From NCBI GenBank assembly GCA_965247635.1, contig CBDFHJ010000007.1:310001-374000 (forward strand): a stretch of DNA of 64,000 nucleotides. Reading direction: 5' to 3'. This DNA comes from CBDFHJ01 sp965247635 (GTDB taxonomy: Bacteria > Chloroflexota > Dehalococcoidia > Lucifugimonadales > Australimonadaceae). This document shows, piece by piece, positions 26,623-36,269 of this stretch (its first letter is position 1; each line of letters opens with the position of its first letter). Both the position numbers and the translations under genes were made by a program. Below the pieces are notes generated by a model. It made no database searches, was not told the origin of the DNA, and saw only the letters and a list, made by a program, of their open reading frames with translations.

Positions 26623-27536
26623 CGCAGTGCGGGGATGACCTCGGCGGCGAACAGCTCCATGGACTGGGGTGTGGCGAAGCCGAACGTGAACGTATCGGCG
26701 CCGATGGAAACTACCTCCTGAAGCTGCCCGACCACCTGCTCCGGCGTGCCCGCCACGCCCGACCCTCGAGCGGCCTCGGGCCCACCCCTTGCCTGGGTCG
26801 CCTCCTCCAGCTCCGACTCGCCGCGGACGACCACGGCGCCGCCGTTCAACACCCGTCGAATGGCGGCGGGGTCGCGGCCAGCCACCCGCGCGGCCTCGTC
26901 GAGCGTCTGGTTCATGGCGCGGTACTCGTCCAGCGAGTCGGGCCAGCCCCGGTTCCTGAGCCAGCCGTCGGCCAGCTCCCCCACCAGGCGCATGATCCGA
27001 GGAAGCAGCGCGCCCACCCAAATGGGCACCACACCGTTGACCGGCTTGGGAAGACACACCGCGTCCTTCACCTGAAGCCGCGTCCCCTCGTAGCTGAACT
27101 GCTCCTGGGTCCACATGCCCTGGGCGATATGGATGAAGTCGCGCACGCTAGCGAGCCGCTCGCCGGGGGTGCCTAAGGTGATGCCGTAGCGCGCGTACTC
27201 CTCAACGATGGTGGGGAGCCTGCCGCCGGCCCCCACGCACAGGTCCAGCCTACCGCCGCTGATAACGTCCAGCGAGGCGGCCATCTTGGCGAGGAACGGC
27301 GGGTAGCGCCACGGTAGGTTGAGGGTCCCGTGGGAGAGGCGGACCCGTTCCGTCTTCATAGCGATAGCCGTGGCCAGCGTCCACGCCTCCAGGGCCGGGC
27401 CGGCGCCTGTGTCCCCAAAGACCACCATGTCGAAGCCCAGCGCCTCGGCCCGCTGCGCCAGCTCGACGCTTTCGTCGAAGTCCACACCCCGTATCCGAAC
27501 GCCAAACCGTACTGCATTGCCCGTCGCCATGACCAT
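26619..27536 (-). CDS. LLM-class flavin-dependent oxidoreductase
   Basis: The 305-residue product has the bacterial luciferase-like TIM barrel: VRFGVRIRGVDFDESVELAQ, AEALGFDMVVFGDT, RVRLSHGTLNLPWRYPPFLAKMAASLDVISGGRLDLCVGAG and the late VPIWVGALLPRIMRLVGELADGW. Members bind F420 or FMN; this family is highly expanded in SAR202-type genomes. Specificity cannot be read. Its stop codon lies in a MITE-like repeat. Confidence 0.85.
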   Translation of the reverse strand: MVMATGNAVRFGVRIRGVDFDESVELAQRAEALGFDMVVFGDTGAGPALEAWTLATAIAMKTERVRLSHGTLNLPWRYPPFLAKMAASLDVISGGRLDLCVGAGGRLPTIVEEYARYGITLGTPGERLASVRDFIHIAQGMWTQEQFSYEGTRLQVKDAVCLPKPVNGVVPIWVGALLPRIMRLVGELADGWLRNRGWPDSLDEYRAMNQTLDEAARVAGRDPAAIRRVLNGGAVVVRGESELEEATQARGGPEAARGSGVAGTPEQVVGQLQEVVSIGADTFTFGFATPQSMELFAAEVIPALR

Positions 27537-27876
27537 CCCTCCTATCCAAGGGTGTGAAGACCATTCTCAAGAGGCCGCCAGTCCACCAGCGGCTGCCGGC
27601 ACGGCCACGCGCATTATAGAGCGAGAGCGCCTCCCGAAACTACGTCAGCAGCCTCACCACCAGGCGTTACGACTGGTCTGCCCAGGCGGTGCGGCGACGG
27701 ATGGGCCTCTCGGCCCACCCAATGTCATTGCGAGGCCCGACGAAGGAGGGGCGTGGCAATCTGGCAGCGGGGTCCACCCGTCCTCCAGATTGCTTCGTCC
27801 CCCGATCCCGTTCCGTGGACAGGTAAATCGGGGTCCTCGCAATGGGGATTCGCAGGCGTATTTCAAAGACGGGACG
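27537..27876. repeat. Intergenic repeat containing CATTGCGAGG-type modules
   Basis: The 340-base gap between the LLM gene and mutS has no gene. It holds the CAATGTCATTGCGAGGCCCG ... ATTGCTTCGTCCCCCG ... GTCCTCGCAATGGGGATTCG module (about 27718-27856), an inverted arrangement of the kind of short dispersed repeat seen in Dehalococcoidia and other bacteria. Confidence 0.5.
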
Positions 27877-30510
27877 CTAGGGGTTGGTGTCCTCCGCCAT
27901 GCGCTGGAGCTCGTAGAGCTTGTTGAGCGCCTCCAGGGGCGACATGGCGTTCAGGTCCATGCCCAAGAGCGTCTCGATAGCCTTGGACCGCGAGGGTGCT
28001 ACATCGAACAGCGAGGGCTGCGGTGCGCTCTCCCGACGGGTTGTCTGCCGCCCTTGCCGTCCACGGGGCCTGGCAGCCAACGCGCCATTGGCCATGCCTT
28101 CCAGGTCCGCGAGTAGCTCCCACGCCCGTTGGACCACTGGCCGGGGCAGTCCGGCGAGCTGCGCCACGTGAACGCCGTAGCTGCGGTCCGCGCCGCCGGG
28201 CACGATGCGGTGCAAGAACACTACGTCGCCACCTTCCTCGGCCACGGCGACGTTGTAGTTGCGCACCCGCGGCAGGTGTCGGGCCAGCTCCGTCAGCTCG
28301 TGATAGTGGGTGGCGAAGAGCGTCCGGCAGCCTAGGCGCGGCAAGTTATGCAGGTGTTCCAGCACCGCCTGAGCGATGGACATGCCGTCGTAGGTGGACG
28401 TGCCGCGGCCGATTTCGTCCAACACCACCAGCGACCGTTGTGTGGCGTGGTGGAGTATGGCGGCGGTCTCCACCATCTCCACCATAAAGGTCGATTGTCC
28501 GGCGGCAAGGTCGTCCTGCAGGCCCACGCGGGTGAAGATACGGTCCACCAGGCCGATACGCGCCTCGTCGGCGGGGATGAAGCTGCCGACCTGGGCCATG
28601 AGTGCCAGCAACGCCACCTGCCGTAGGTACGTGGACTTGCCCGCCATATTCGGGCCGGTCAGGATCAGCACCTGGCCGTTCATCCGGTCCAGCGCGGTAT
28701 CGTTGGGCACGAACGCACCGGACGGCAGATGGCGCTCCACCACCGGGTGGCGGCCCGCCTTGATCTCGATGACGTCTCCGTCGTCCAAAGTTGGGCGGAC
28801 GTACTGATAGCGCACGGCGGCTTCGGCCATGGCTGTAAAGACGTCCACCACGGCCATGGCCTGGGCGTCCCGTGCGATGACCGGCGTCATCTCCGTCACC
28901 TGGCGGCAGACCTGGCGGAACAGCGCTCCCTCCAGCTCCTCCACCCGCTCGCGGGAGTTGAGGACCCGGTTCTCGTACTCCTTCAGCTCCGGCGTGAAGT
29001 ACCGCTCGGCGCCGGTCAACGTTTGGCGTCGCACATAATCGTCGGGCACCAGGGCGACGTTGGCGTTGGACACCTCCAGGTAGTAGCCGAACACCTTGTT
29101 GTAGCCCACCTTCAGGGAGCCGATGCCGGTGTGCTCCCGCTCCCGCCGCTCCAGACCGGCGATGTACGACCGGGCGTCCTGAGAGGCCGCGCGCAGCTCG
29201 TCCAGCTCCGGTGAGAAGCCCTGGCGGATGACACCTCCTTGCCCCACCTCGCCCTGCGGGTCGTCGGCGATGGCGTTGGCGATGACCTCCACCGCTTCGT
29301 CGCAGCGTGGCAGCTCGGCGCTGAGCCAGGCAAGGGCCTCTTCGCCTTCGGCCAGCAGCTCCTTCAGCGCGGGCACCTGCTCCAGGGACCGTCGCAGGGC
29401 CACCACGTCGCGCGGCACGGCCACGCCGGCGCCCATGCGGTGCAGCACGCGCTCCGGGTCGGTGATCCTCCCCAACTCCGCTTGAAAGCGCTGACGCCGC
29501 ACACCGCTTCCGTGGAGCCACGCCACCGCTTCCTGGCGACGCGTCAGCTCCGCCAGGTCCAGCAGCGGCTGGCCGAGCCAGCGCCGGAGCAGCCGGGCGC
29601 CCATGGGTGTTTCGGTGAAGTCCAGGACCGCCAGCAGCGAGTGGTCCTTGGCCCCCCAGCGGCCGCCCTCAAACAGCTCCAGGTTGCGCCGCGTCTGGGG
29701 GTCCATGGCCATGAAGGCGTCGGCGCTGTAGGTAGCGAGGCCTTGGAGCTGGCCCAGCACCGCCTTGTTCGTCCGGTCCAGGTACTCCGCCACCGCGCCC
29801 GCCGCCGCGGTAGCCAGGGGCAGGTGCTCGCAGCCAAAGGCTTCCAGGCTCGTCACGCCAAAGAGGTCCAGCAGCCGCCGTCGCGCAGCGGCAGGCGAGA
29901 AGACGGCCGGCTCCACCGCGGTGACGTGGTACCTCCCATTCACAACTCCTAGGAGGGTTGCATCACCCTCCGGCCCTTTGGCCACCACCACCTCGGTAGG
30001 TGCGAGGCGGGCCAGCTCCTGCGCCACCTGCGCCAACGGCAGCTGGGCCGTGGCAAACTCGCCGGTGGTCACATCCACGTGGGCAATGCCAGCTTCGCTT
30101 TCATGAATGGCGACCGTTGCCAGGTAGTTGTTGGCGCCCCCCTCCAGCAGCGCGGGCTCCAGCACCGTGCCTGGCGTGACCACCCGGACCACGTCGCGCT
30201 CCACCAGCGTGCGCCCCTTGCCCGGCTCCGTGGTCTGCTCGCAGATGGCCACCCGATGACCTCTGCGGATGAGCCGGCTCAGATAGCTGTCCAGGGCGTG
30301 GTGAGGGACCCCGGCCATGGGCACCACTTCACCCTGGCCCATGTCCCGCTTGGTCAGCACCAGCTCCAGGTCACGGGCGGCGGTCTTAGCGTCCTCGTCG
30401 AAGGTCTCGTAGAAGTCGCCCAGGCGAAACAGGAGGATGGCGTCCGGGTAGCGACGCTTCAGCTCCAGGTATTGACGGCGTAGCGGGGATGGCAACGGCG
30501 TACCTTGCAC
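27877..30510 (-). CDS. mutS: DNA mismatch repair protein MutS
   Basis: The 877-residue protein recognises mismatches. The N-terminal mismatch-binding motif F-Y-E is at residues 33-35 (FRLGDFYETF), followed by the connector and lever domains and the ABC ATPase: Walker A TGPNMAGKSTYLRQ, signature FMVEMVETAAIL, Walker B LVVLDEIGRGTSTYDG, then the His switch ATHYHEL. The GTG at 30510 is preferred over the ATG at 30627, since homology begins MQGTPLPSPLRRQYLELKRR and gives the usual length. No mutL is in the window. Confidence 0.95.
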   Translation of the reverse strand: MQGTPLPSPLRRQYLELKRRYPDAILLFRLGDFYETFDEDAKTAARDLELVLTKRDMGQGEVVPMAGVPHHALDSYLSRLIRRGHRVAICEQTTEPGKGRTLVERDVVRVVTPGTVLEPALLEGGANNYLATVAIHESEAGIAHVDVTTGEFATAQLPLAQVAQELARLAPTEVVVAKGPEGDATLLGVVNGRYHVTAVEPAVFSPAAARRRLLDLFGVTSLEAFGCEHLPLATAAAGAVAEYLDRTNKAVLGQLQGLATYSADAFMAMDPQTRRNLELFEGGRWGAKDHSLLAVLDFTETPMGARLLRRWLGQPLLDLAELTRRQEAVAWLHGSGVRRQRFQAELGRITDPERVLHRMGAGVAVPRDVVALRRSLEQVPALKELLAEGEEALAWLSAELPRCDEAVEVIANAIADDPQGEVGQGGVIRQGFSPELDELRAASQDARSYIAGLERREREHTGIGSLKVGYNKVFGYYLEVSNANVALVPDDYVRRQTLTGAERYFTPELKEYENRVLNSRERVEELEGALFRQVCRQVTEMTPVIARDAQAMAVVDVFTAMAEAAVRYQYVRPTLDDGDVIEIKAGRHPVVERHLPSGAFVPNDTALDRMNGQVLILTGPNMAGKSTYLRQVALLALMAQVGSFIPADEARIGLVDRIFTRVGLQDDLAAGQSTFMVEMVETAAILHHATQRSLVVLDEIGRGTSTYDGMSIAQAVLEHLHNLPRLGCRTLFATHYHELTELARHLPRVRNYNVAVAEEGGDVVFLHRIVPGGADRSYGVHVAQLAGLPRPVVQRAWELLADLEGMANGALAARPRGRQGRQTTRRESAPQPSLFDVAPSRSKAIETLLGMDLNAMSPLEALNKLYELQRMAEDTNP

Positions 30511-30627
30511 TCGGCACCCGCGAGGGGTCAGCTTGGGGTGATTGTAACCGAGCGCGCGGACGTGTGGAACGTCAGATTGACCGGGAATAGAGCATGTGAT
30601 GGCAAGCCGTGGTGTCCTGCCTGTCAC

Positions 30628-30830
30628 GTGACCTCGACAAATCGGGGTCAGGGCCTCGAACGGAACAGTCTCTCAGTACCAGATTCCTCGTCCGCCCACG
30701 ACGGACTCGGAATGACAGACGGGCTATCCTTGTCATTCCGAGCGCAGCGAGGAATCTCGTCTTCGCTCCCCGACACCAGATTCCTCGTCCCGATTACATC
30801 GAGGCCCGGAATGCCAAAAGGGAAGAGGTG
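30628..30830. repeat. Intergenic dispersed repeat
   Basis: This gap carries CAGATTCCTCGTCCGCCCAC, TGTCATTCCGAGCGCAGCGA(GGAATCTCGTC) and CCAGATTCCTCGTCCCGATT units arranged as inverted pairs. It is related to the cluster at 15388-15673. No gene is seen. Confidence 0.5.
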
Positions 30831-31610
30831 CTACTCCTCCCCCTCCTCCTTCCAGAACCGCTCCTCCTTAACACGCCAGCCTTGGGGGGCAAGCCGGTGC
30901 TTGGTGTCCTCGATCATGCCCGGGTGACCGCACGCGTAGACCAAAGTGCCGTCCTTGCTCAGGCCCCACGTCTCCAGGTACTCTTCCACCAAGGTGTTGA
31001 CCCGGCCGGTGCGGCCCTTCCAGGTGGCGTTGCGCTCCCCTGCGGGGCGGCTGACGGTCGGGATGAACGTGACCCACTCAGGGTGCCGCTCGGCCAAGGC
31101 GGTCAGCTCCTTGTCGTAGACGAACTCATCCTGGTGGCTGGCGCCCTCCATGAAGAAGAACCGGTGCCCGGAGCCGCCATTGTGCAGGTACTGCCGGACC
31201 ATGCTGATATAGGGCGCTATGCCCGTCACGGTCCCCACCATGACGTGGTCGTGGTACTTGGGCTCGAAGGTGAAAACGCCTTTGGCCCTCGGGCGCATGG
31301 AGACCATCGCGCCCACGTGCTGGGCCCACAGGATGGGCGTCAGCTGGCCACCGTACTCCGGCAGGACGTACTCGATAAACAGCTCCACCAGCGGCTCGTG
31401 GGGGGCGGAGGCGACGGAGTACGGTCGTTCCAGGCCCCGGGCTCCGATGGTGATGTACTGCCCAGGCTTGAACGTGAAAGGGACCTCCGTCTCAAGCCAG
31501 ATAAGAAACAGGTCATGGGTGAAGTCCTGGCGCTTCACGATCTTCGCCGTGGGTAGATGGTCAAGTGGACGGGTGCGCTGGGGGTGCCAGATGGGAGATG
31601 GTGTCGTCAT
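30831..31610 (-). CDS. Ferredoxin-NADP+ reductase-like flavoprotein
   Basis: The 259-residue product has the FNR fold: FAD-binding RPYSVASAP (RxYS) near residue 64, KGVFTF, the NAD(P) loop TVTGIAPYISMVRQYL, and the C-terminal LVYACGHPGMIEDTK. The ATG overlaps the stop of the NuoG-like gene by 4 bp, so it is the last gene of a four-gene operon. It may pass electrons between that complex and NADP(H) or a ferredoxin. Confidence 0.88.
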   Translation of the reverse strand: MTTPSPIWHPQRTRPLDHLPTAKIVKRQDFTHDLFLIWLETEVPFTFKPGQYITIGARGLERPYSVASAPHEPLVELFIEYVLPEYGGQLTPILWAQHVGAMVSMRPRAKGVFTFEPKYHDHVMVGTVTGIAPYISMVRQYLHNGGSGHRFFFMEGASHQDEFVYDKELTALAERHPEWVTFIPTVSRPAGERNATWKGRTGRVNTLVEEYLETWGLSKDGTLVYACGHPGMIEDTKHRLAPQGWRVKEERFWKEEGEE

Positions 31611-34444
31611 AGCCCTTCCAACCGGACCGGGACAACGTGTAGCCGTGGTACATGGTTCATAGGGTCTGGGTGCTCCGAGTTGTCCAGCTCGACTGCCATC
31701 TCCCCAAACAGGGTCGTCAGCGCCAGCACGCCCCGATGCGCGCCGTCCCACAGCCGGACCGTGCCCGAGACAGCCCGCCCACCCGACTGTGTAACGACCC
31801 TGGCGGCCTGTCCCTCCTGTAACCCCTGCCGCAGGGCGTCCTCTGGGTGAACGACGAGGTACTCATCGCGGCGGACCTGGTTCAACCGTCCGCCGCGGAC
31901 CACCTCCACCGGATGGGTCGGCTGGGCCAGCACCCGTCCGTGGGCCAGCAGGAACGGGAATTCCTGGCTTTCGTGCCTCGGCACCGGAACCCACGATAGC
32001 GGCCCGAGCCGCGCTTTACCACTGGGAAAACCCTCGGCGTACAGACGTGGCGTCCCCTGATCGTCCTGCGTGAGGCAAGGCCACTGGAGGCCGTGGGACA
32101 CCCAGTCCGAGTACTGCACCTGGGTAGGTAGCGGGTTATCCGGCGAGGGCCGCTTGGTCTCCTCGGCTTCGTCCAGTAGGCGGGCGTAGGAGACACCGGC
32201 GTAGATAGGGGCCAGCTGAGTGACCTCGTCGAGCACCTCTTCCGGGGCATGGTGCTGGAACCCGCTGGCGCCCATGCGCATGGCGATATCGGCGATGACG
32301 TGGTAGTCCGGCCGGGCGGTCACGGTCTTGAGCTGGAACACCTGCTTCAAGGGCTGGACCCGGCGCTCCAGGTTGGTGTAAGTGCCCCGCTTCTCCAAAG
32401 ATGTGCTGGCCGGCAAGACGACGTGAGCGTGCTCCGCCAGGGGCGAGAGGAAGACGTCGCTGACAACCAGCATATCCAGCTGGCCCAGCGCGTCGGCGAT
32501 GTCGCCGAGCGTGCCGTCGTGGTAGGCGGCGTGGTCGCCGACGATGAACAGGGCCTTTAGCTGGCCGCCGCGCGCCGCATCCAGCATGGCCCGCACGCCC
32601 AGCCCTGGCTCGTCCGGGACCTGGACGCCCCACGCTTCGCCGACACGGCCCCGCGCCTCGGCGTCGTCAACCCGCTGGTAGCCGGGCAGGAACCGCGGCT
32701 CACAGCCCATATCCCAAGCGCCCTGATCGTTGGCGCCGGACCGGAGCGGGTACACTCCAGCCCCTGCTTTGCCAACGTTGCCCGTTACCAAGGCGAGGTC
32801 CGCGATGGCCCGAGCGGCCGGGGCGTGGGCCTCCTCCAACGTGTTGTCCAGTGCGTAGATGATGCTGGCTGGGCCCGCGCCCGCGAATAGCCGCGCCGCC
32901 TCCGCAACCTGCTCGGCGGGCACACCCGTCTCAGCGGCCACCGCGTCCAAAGTGAACGGCGCCAGCGAGGCGCGCAGCTCGTCCAGGCCGTCGCACCGCT
33001 CATCCACGAAGCTCTGGTCCGCCAACCCTTCGTCCAAGACCACCCGGAGCATCCCACCCAGCAGGGCGAGGTCGGTGCCTGGGTAAGGACGCAGCCACAG
33101 GTGGGCGTAGCGGGTGAGCTCCACCTCCCGGGCATCGATGACGATAAGCTTCTGGGTGCCGGCCCTTACGGCCTGCTTGATTGGCACGGCCAGCACGTTC
33201 TGTTCCTCGGTGACGTTGGCGCTCACCGCCAGCACGCAGGCGGCGTCTTTCAGGTCCCACACAGGCCCGGTGCCGGCGTGGTAGCCAAGGACCTCGGCCA
33301 GGCCGTCCAGCGTGCCGGGGCGGTCGTTGGAGGGCGAGTCCACGTTGTTTGAGCGCATGACGGACCGGGTGAGCTTCTGCGCCAGGTACATCTCCTCGTT
33401 CGTCGCTCGCGGCGAGACCAGCATGCCGAACTGGCTTCCCTTGTACTGGTCCAGCTGCCCCGCCAGCAGCGCCATCGCGTCGTCCCAGGAGGAAGGCTCC
33501 AGGCCGCGCTCCCCTCGCACCAGCGGCTCCTTGAGACGCTGCTTGTCGTTCACGTACTTGAAGCCAAACTTGCCCTGGTAGCAGGCCTGGCCGTGGTTGG
33601 CCGGGGCGTTCAGCTCCGGGATGGCCCGGACGACCCGCTCCCACTGGTTCACTTCATAGGTCATCTGGCAGCCCACGGGACAGTTATTGCAGATGGACTT
33701 TTCCACCCGCGAGGGCCGCTCCCATTTAAAGTCCGACTCCACCAGGGCACCCACCGGACAGACGTCGATACACGCCCCGCAGAACTCGCACCCCGCCTCT
33801 AAGAGAGAGTCCCCCATGGAGGTGCCGACCAGCACCTGGCCGGCCCGCTCCGTCACCGTCAGCGCCACGTCGCCTCGAAGCTCGTCGCAAGCGCGGACGC
33901 ACCGCGCGCAGACGATGCACAGGTTGTAGTCCCGGTCGTAGAAGGGGTCCTTGGTCTCTACCTGGAGCTCGCGGTACTGATAGGTCAGAGGTGAGTTCAG
34001 CCCCTGGGTGTGCAGGCGGGTGGTGTCCTTGAGCTCGCACCGCTCGTTCTTGGGGCAGGTGACGCACCGGTCGGTCACCGCCACGTGCCGCAGGCAGATG
34101 TCCTGCGGCCCGCACAGGTCGATGCGGTGGCAGGTGAGGCAGCCGTGGGGGTGCTCCGAGAGGAGCAGGTCCAGGATGGCGTCGCGCACCCCGATGGGCG
34201 CGTTGGCCTTGGTGCTCACCTGCATGCCATCGCGAACGGGCAACGTGCAGGAGGCGGGCGTCCCAGGGGCGCCCTCAACCTCAACCACGCACATGCGGCA
34301 GGCGCCGTAGGGCTTCATCCCCGGGTGGTAACACAGATACGGGATGTAGATGCCGGCATCCGATGCGGCCTGGATGACCATCTGGTCCCGGCTGGTCTTC
34401 ACCTCCTGGCCGTCCACGTAGATGGTGATCTCGTCGGTGGTCAT
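31607..34444 (-). CDS. NuoG/formate-dehydrogenase-alpha-like iron-sulfur molybdopterin-fold protein
   Basis: The 945-residue product has an N-terminal [2Fe-2S] domain (C38, C49, C52, C66 in YLCYHPGMKPYGACRMC), the NuoG-type HxxxC domain (HPHGCLTCHRIDLCG), a two-cluster ferredoxin domain (CIVCARCVRAC, CEFCGACIDVCPVG), the CNNCPVGC cluster, and a full molybdopterin oxidoreductase domain plus dinucleotide-binding C-terminus (LLAHGRVLAQPTHP region). In formate dehydrogenases the metal-binding Cys/Sec follows NNxDHC; here the stretch is NNVDSPSNDRPGT, with no Cys or Sec. It may therefore be a NuoG-like electron conduit rather than a formate dehydrogenase. It starts 25 bp after nuoF. Confidence 0.85.
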   Translation of the reverse strand: MTTDEITIYVDGQEVKTSRDQMVIQAASDAGIYIPYLCYHPGMKPYGACRMCVVEVEGAPGTPASCTLPVRDGMQVSTKANAPIGVRDAILDLLLSEHPHGCLTCHRIDLCGPQDICLRHVAVTDRCVTCPKNERCELKDTTRLHTQGLNSPLTYQYRELQVETKDPFYDRDYNLCIVCARCVRACDELRGDVALTVTERAGQVLVGTSMGDSLLEAGCEFCGACIDVCPVGALVESDFKWERPSRVEKSICNNCPVGCQMTYEVNQWERVVRAIPELNAPANHGQACYQGKFGFKYVNDKQRLKEPLVRGERGLEPSSWDDAMALLAGQLDQYKGSQFGMLVSPRATNEEMYLAQKLTRSVMRSNNVDSPSNDRPGTLDGLAEVLGYHAGTGPVWDLKDAACVLAVSANVTEEQNVLAVPIKQAVRAGTQKLIVIDAREVELTRYAHLWLRPYPGTDLALLGGMLRVVLDEGLADQSFVDERCDGLDELRASLAPFTLDAVAAETGVPAEQVAEAARLFAGAGPASIIYALDNTLEEAHAPAARAIADLALVTGNVGKAGAGVYPLRSGANDQGAWDMGCEPRFLPGYQRVDDAEARGRVGEAWGVQVPDEPGLGVRAMLDAARGGQLKALFIVGDHAAYHDGTLGDIADALGQLDMLVVSDVFLSPLAEHAHVVLPASTSLEKRGTYTNLERRVQPLKQVFQLKTVTARPDYHVIADIAMRMGASGFQHHAPEEVLDEVTQLAPIYAGVSYARLLDEAEETKRPSPDNPLPTQVQYSDWVSHGLQWPCLTQDDQGTPRLYAEGFPSGKARLGPLSWVPVPRHESQEFPFLLAHGRVLAQPTHPVEVVRGGRLNQVRRDEYLVVHPEDALRQGLQEGQAARVVTQSGGRAVSGTVRLWDGAHRGVLALTTLFGEMAVELDNSEHPDPMNHVPRLHVVPVRLEGL

Positions 34445-34469
34445 ACCTACCTCGTTTCCGTGTTGCTCG

Positions 34470-36269
34470 CTAGCTCCGAACAGGCCCAGCAACGGTTGCG
34501 CCGGTGCCGGGTTGAAGTCGCGCGACAAAGCTTGGATACACCTGCGCGGTGGGCGTGTCGCCTCCGATCTGCGCGCCCCGAAGCGTCGCCTTTGGCCCGA
34601 TGAAGGGCCCTATGGGCAGAGGCCCTCGGCCCTCCAACTGCGCCCGGAACTCGTCGCCGAAGGCTTCGAGGGCCGAGCTGACCGGGTTGAATCCAAGCTG
34701 GCCGTGGCCGCACATCGACCCCGCGCGCATGTTCACGCCAACCCGCTCCATCAGCGCCAGGTCATCCGGCCGCGCCTGGCCGGCGCAGATTCGGTCCAAC
34801 ACCTCCAGCAGGTGGCTCATCCCCAGCCGGCAGGGGAAGCACTTACCGCACGACTCCATCTGGTCGAAGGCGATGAGGACGCGGGTAAGGTCCACCACCG
34901 ACGTGTCCTCGTCGGCCACGATGATGCCGCCCGAGCCGAACATGGCGCCCGCCTGGGCCATAACGTCGAAGTCCAAGACCATGTCCAGGGCGTCGGCGGA
35001 CAGTACGCCGCCCAAAGGGCCTCCGGTCTGGAGCAGCTTGATGGCCTTGCCGCCGGAGGCGCCGCCACCCAGCCCCTCCACCACCTGCCGCATGGTGAGC
35101 CCGAAGGGCACCTCCACCAGCCCAGGATACGTGACGTGGCCGGAGAGGCAGACGATGGCCGTGCCCTTGCTCTTTTCAGTGCCGATGGAGGCGAACCATT
35201 CGGCGCCACGCCTGATGATCTCCGGGACGTAGGCGAGCGTCTTGATGTTGTTGATGTTGCTAGGTTTGCCCCAGACCCCCACCGCCGCGGGGAACGGTGG
35301 ACGGAACCGGGGCATGCCGCGCTTGCCCTCGATGGCCTCCATGAGCGCCGTCTCTTCGCCTGCCACGTACGATTCGCCCACCAAGGAGACCTTGACGTCG
35401 AAGGCGAAGTCGCTGCCCAAGATATTCGGGCCCAGCAGCCCGTGCTCGTAGCACGCCTCGATGGCCTTTTGCGTCCGCTCGATGGGCTCGTCGTGCCCAT
35501 GCCGGATGAACACGATGCCGTTGGTGGTGCCCGTGGCGTACCCGGCGAGGATGGTGCCCTCGACCAGGACAAAGGGGTCGGCCTCCAGGATGGTCTTATC
35601 GTTGTAAGCCCCTGGATCGCCCTCTTCGCAGTTGCACAGGATGAACTTCTGCGGGGCCTGGCTGCTGGCCAGGAAGCCCCACTTGGTGCCGGTGGGGAAT
35701 GCGGCGCCGCCGCGTCCCCGCAGGCCCGAGTCCTTGACCTCTTGCAACACCTGGTCAGGGGTCATGGCCGAGAGCGCTTTCTCCAAGGCCTCGAACCCGC
35801 CCCTGGCGATGTATTGAAGCAGGTCCTCCGGGTCTATCTCACCGGCGTTCCGGAGGGCGATACGCAGCTGCTGGCGCATCATGGGCAGCTCTAGCACCTG
35901 GGGCACGCCGGGCAGCTCACCCTCCACGGTGGCCATCGCCCACTCCGCCTTGGGTTGGCCGCGCAGGAGGTGGCTTTCCACCAGATCAGACGCACGCTCA
36001 GGGGTGACGTTGCCGTACAGCACCCGGAGGCCGTCGGGGGTGAAGATGTCCACCAGCGGCTCGGCGAAACACATGCCGGAAGTGCCCACCTCGGAGACCG
36101 TCGCGGTGATGCCCGCCTGCTCGATGGCATGCCGCAGGGCGTCCAGCGTCTCCTGGGCGCCGGCGGCGTTGCCCAACAGCCCAGTGCTGACCCGCACCCA
36201 CGGCGTGGCATGGAGCGCTTGCCACCGGTCGATGGCCTGCTGCTGGAGCCGCTCGAACACCACTGTCAT
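34470..36269 (-). CDS. nuoF: NuoF-like NADH-binding subunit
   Basis: The 599-residue product carries a thioredoxin-like N-terminal extension that has lost the cluster cysteines, then the NADH/FMN domain (GLRGRGGAAFPTGTKWGF, NCEEGDPGAYNDKTILE), the SLBB domain and the [4Fe-4S] motif ESCGKCFPCRLGM. This is the HoxF/NuoF family of soluble NAD-linked hydrogenases, formate dehydrogenases and complex I. The start overlaps the nuoE-like stop by 4 bp. Confidence 0.9.
   Translation of the reverse strand: MTVVFERLQQQAIDRWQALHATPWVRVSTGLLGNAAGAQETLDALRHAIEQAGITATVSEVGTSGMCFAEPLVDIFTPDGLRVLYGNVTPERASDLVESHLLRGQPKAEWAMATVEGELPGVPQVLELPMMRQQLRIALRNAGEIDPEDLLQYIARGGFEALEKALSAMTPDQVLQEVKDSGLRGRGGAAFPTGTKWGFLASSQAPQKFILCNCEEGDPGAYNDKTILEADPFVLVEGTILAGYATGTTNGIVFIRHGHDEPIERTQKAIEACYEHGLLGPNILGSDFAFDVKVSLVGESYVAGEETALMEAIEGKRGMPRFRPPFPAAVGVWGKPSNINNIKTLAYVPEIIRRGAEWFASIGTEKSKGTAIVCLSGHVTYPGLVEVPFGLTMRQVVEGLGGGASGGKAIKLLQTGGPLGGVLSADALDMVLDFDVMAQAGAMFGSGGIIVADEDTSVVDLTRVLIAFDQMESCGKCFPCRLGMSHLLEVLDRICAGQARPDDLALMERVGVNMRAGSMCGHGQLGFNPVSSALEAFGDEFRAQLEGRGPLPIGPFIGPKATLRGAQIGGDTPTAQVYPSFVARLQPGTGATVAGPVRS

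Noticed and set aside
31607..34444. Direct annotation as formate dehydrogenase alpha subunit
   Set aside because: The Cys/Sec metal ligand region is replaced by SPSNDRP, so only a NuoG/Fdh-like call is supportable.
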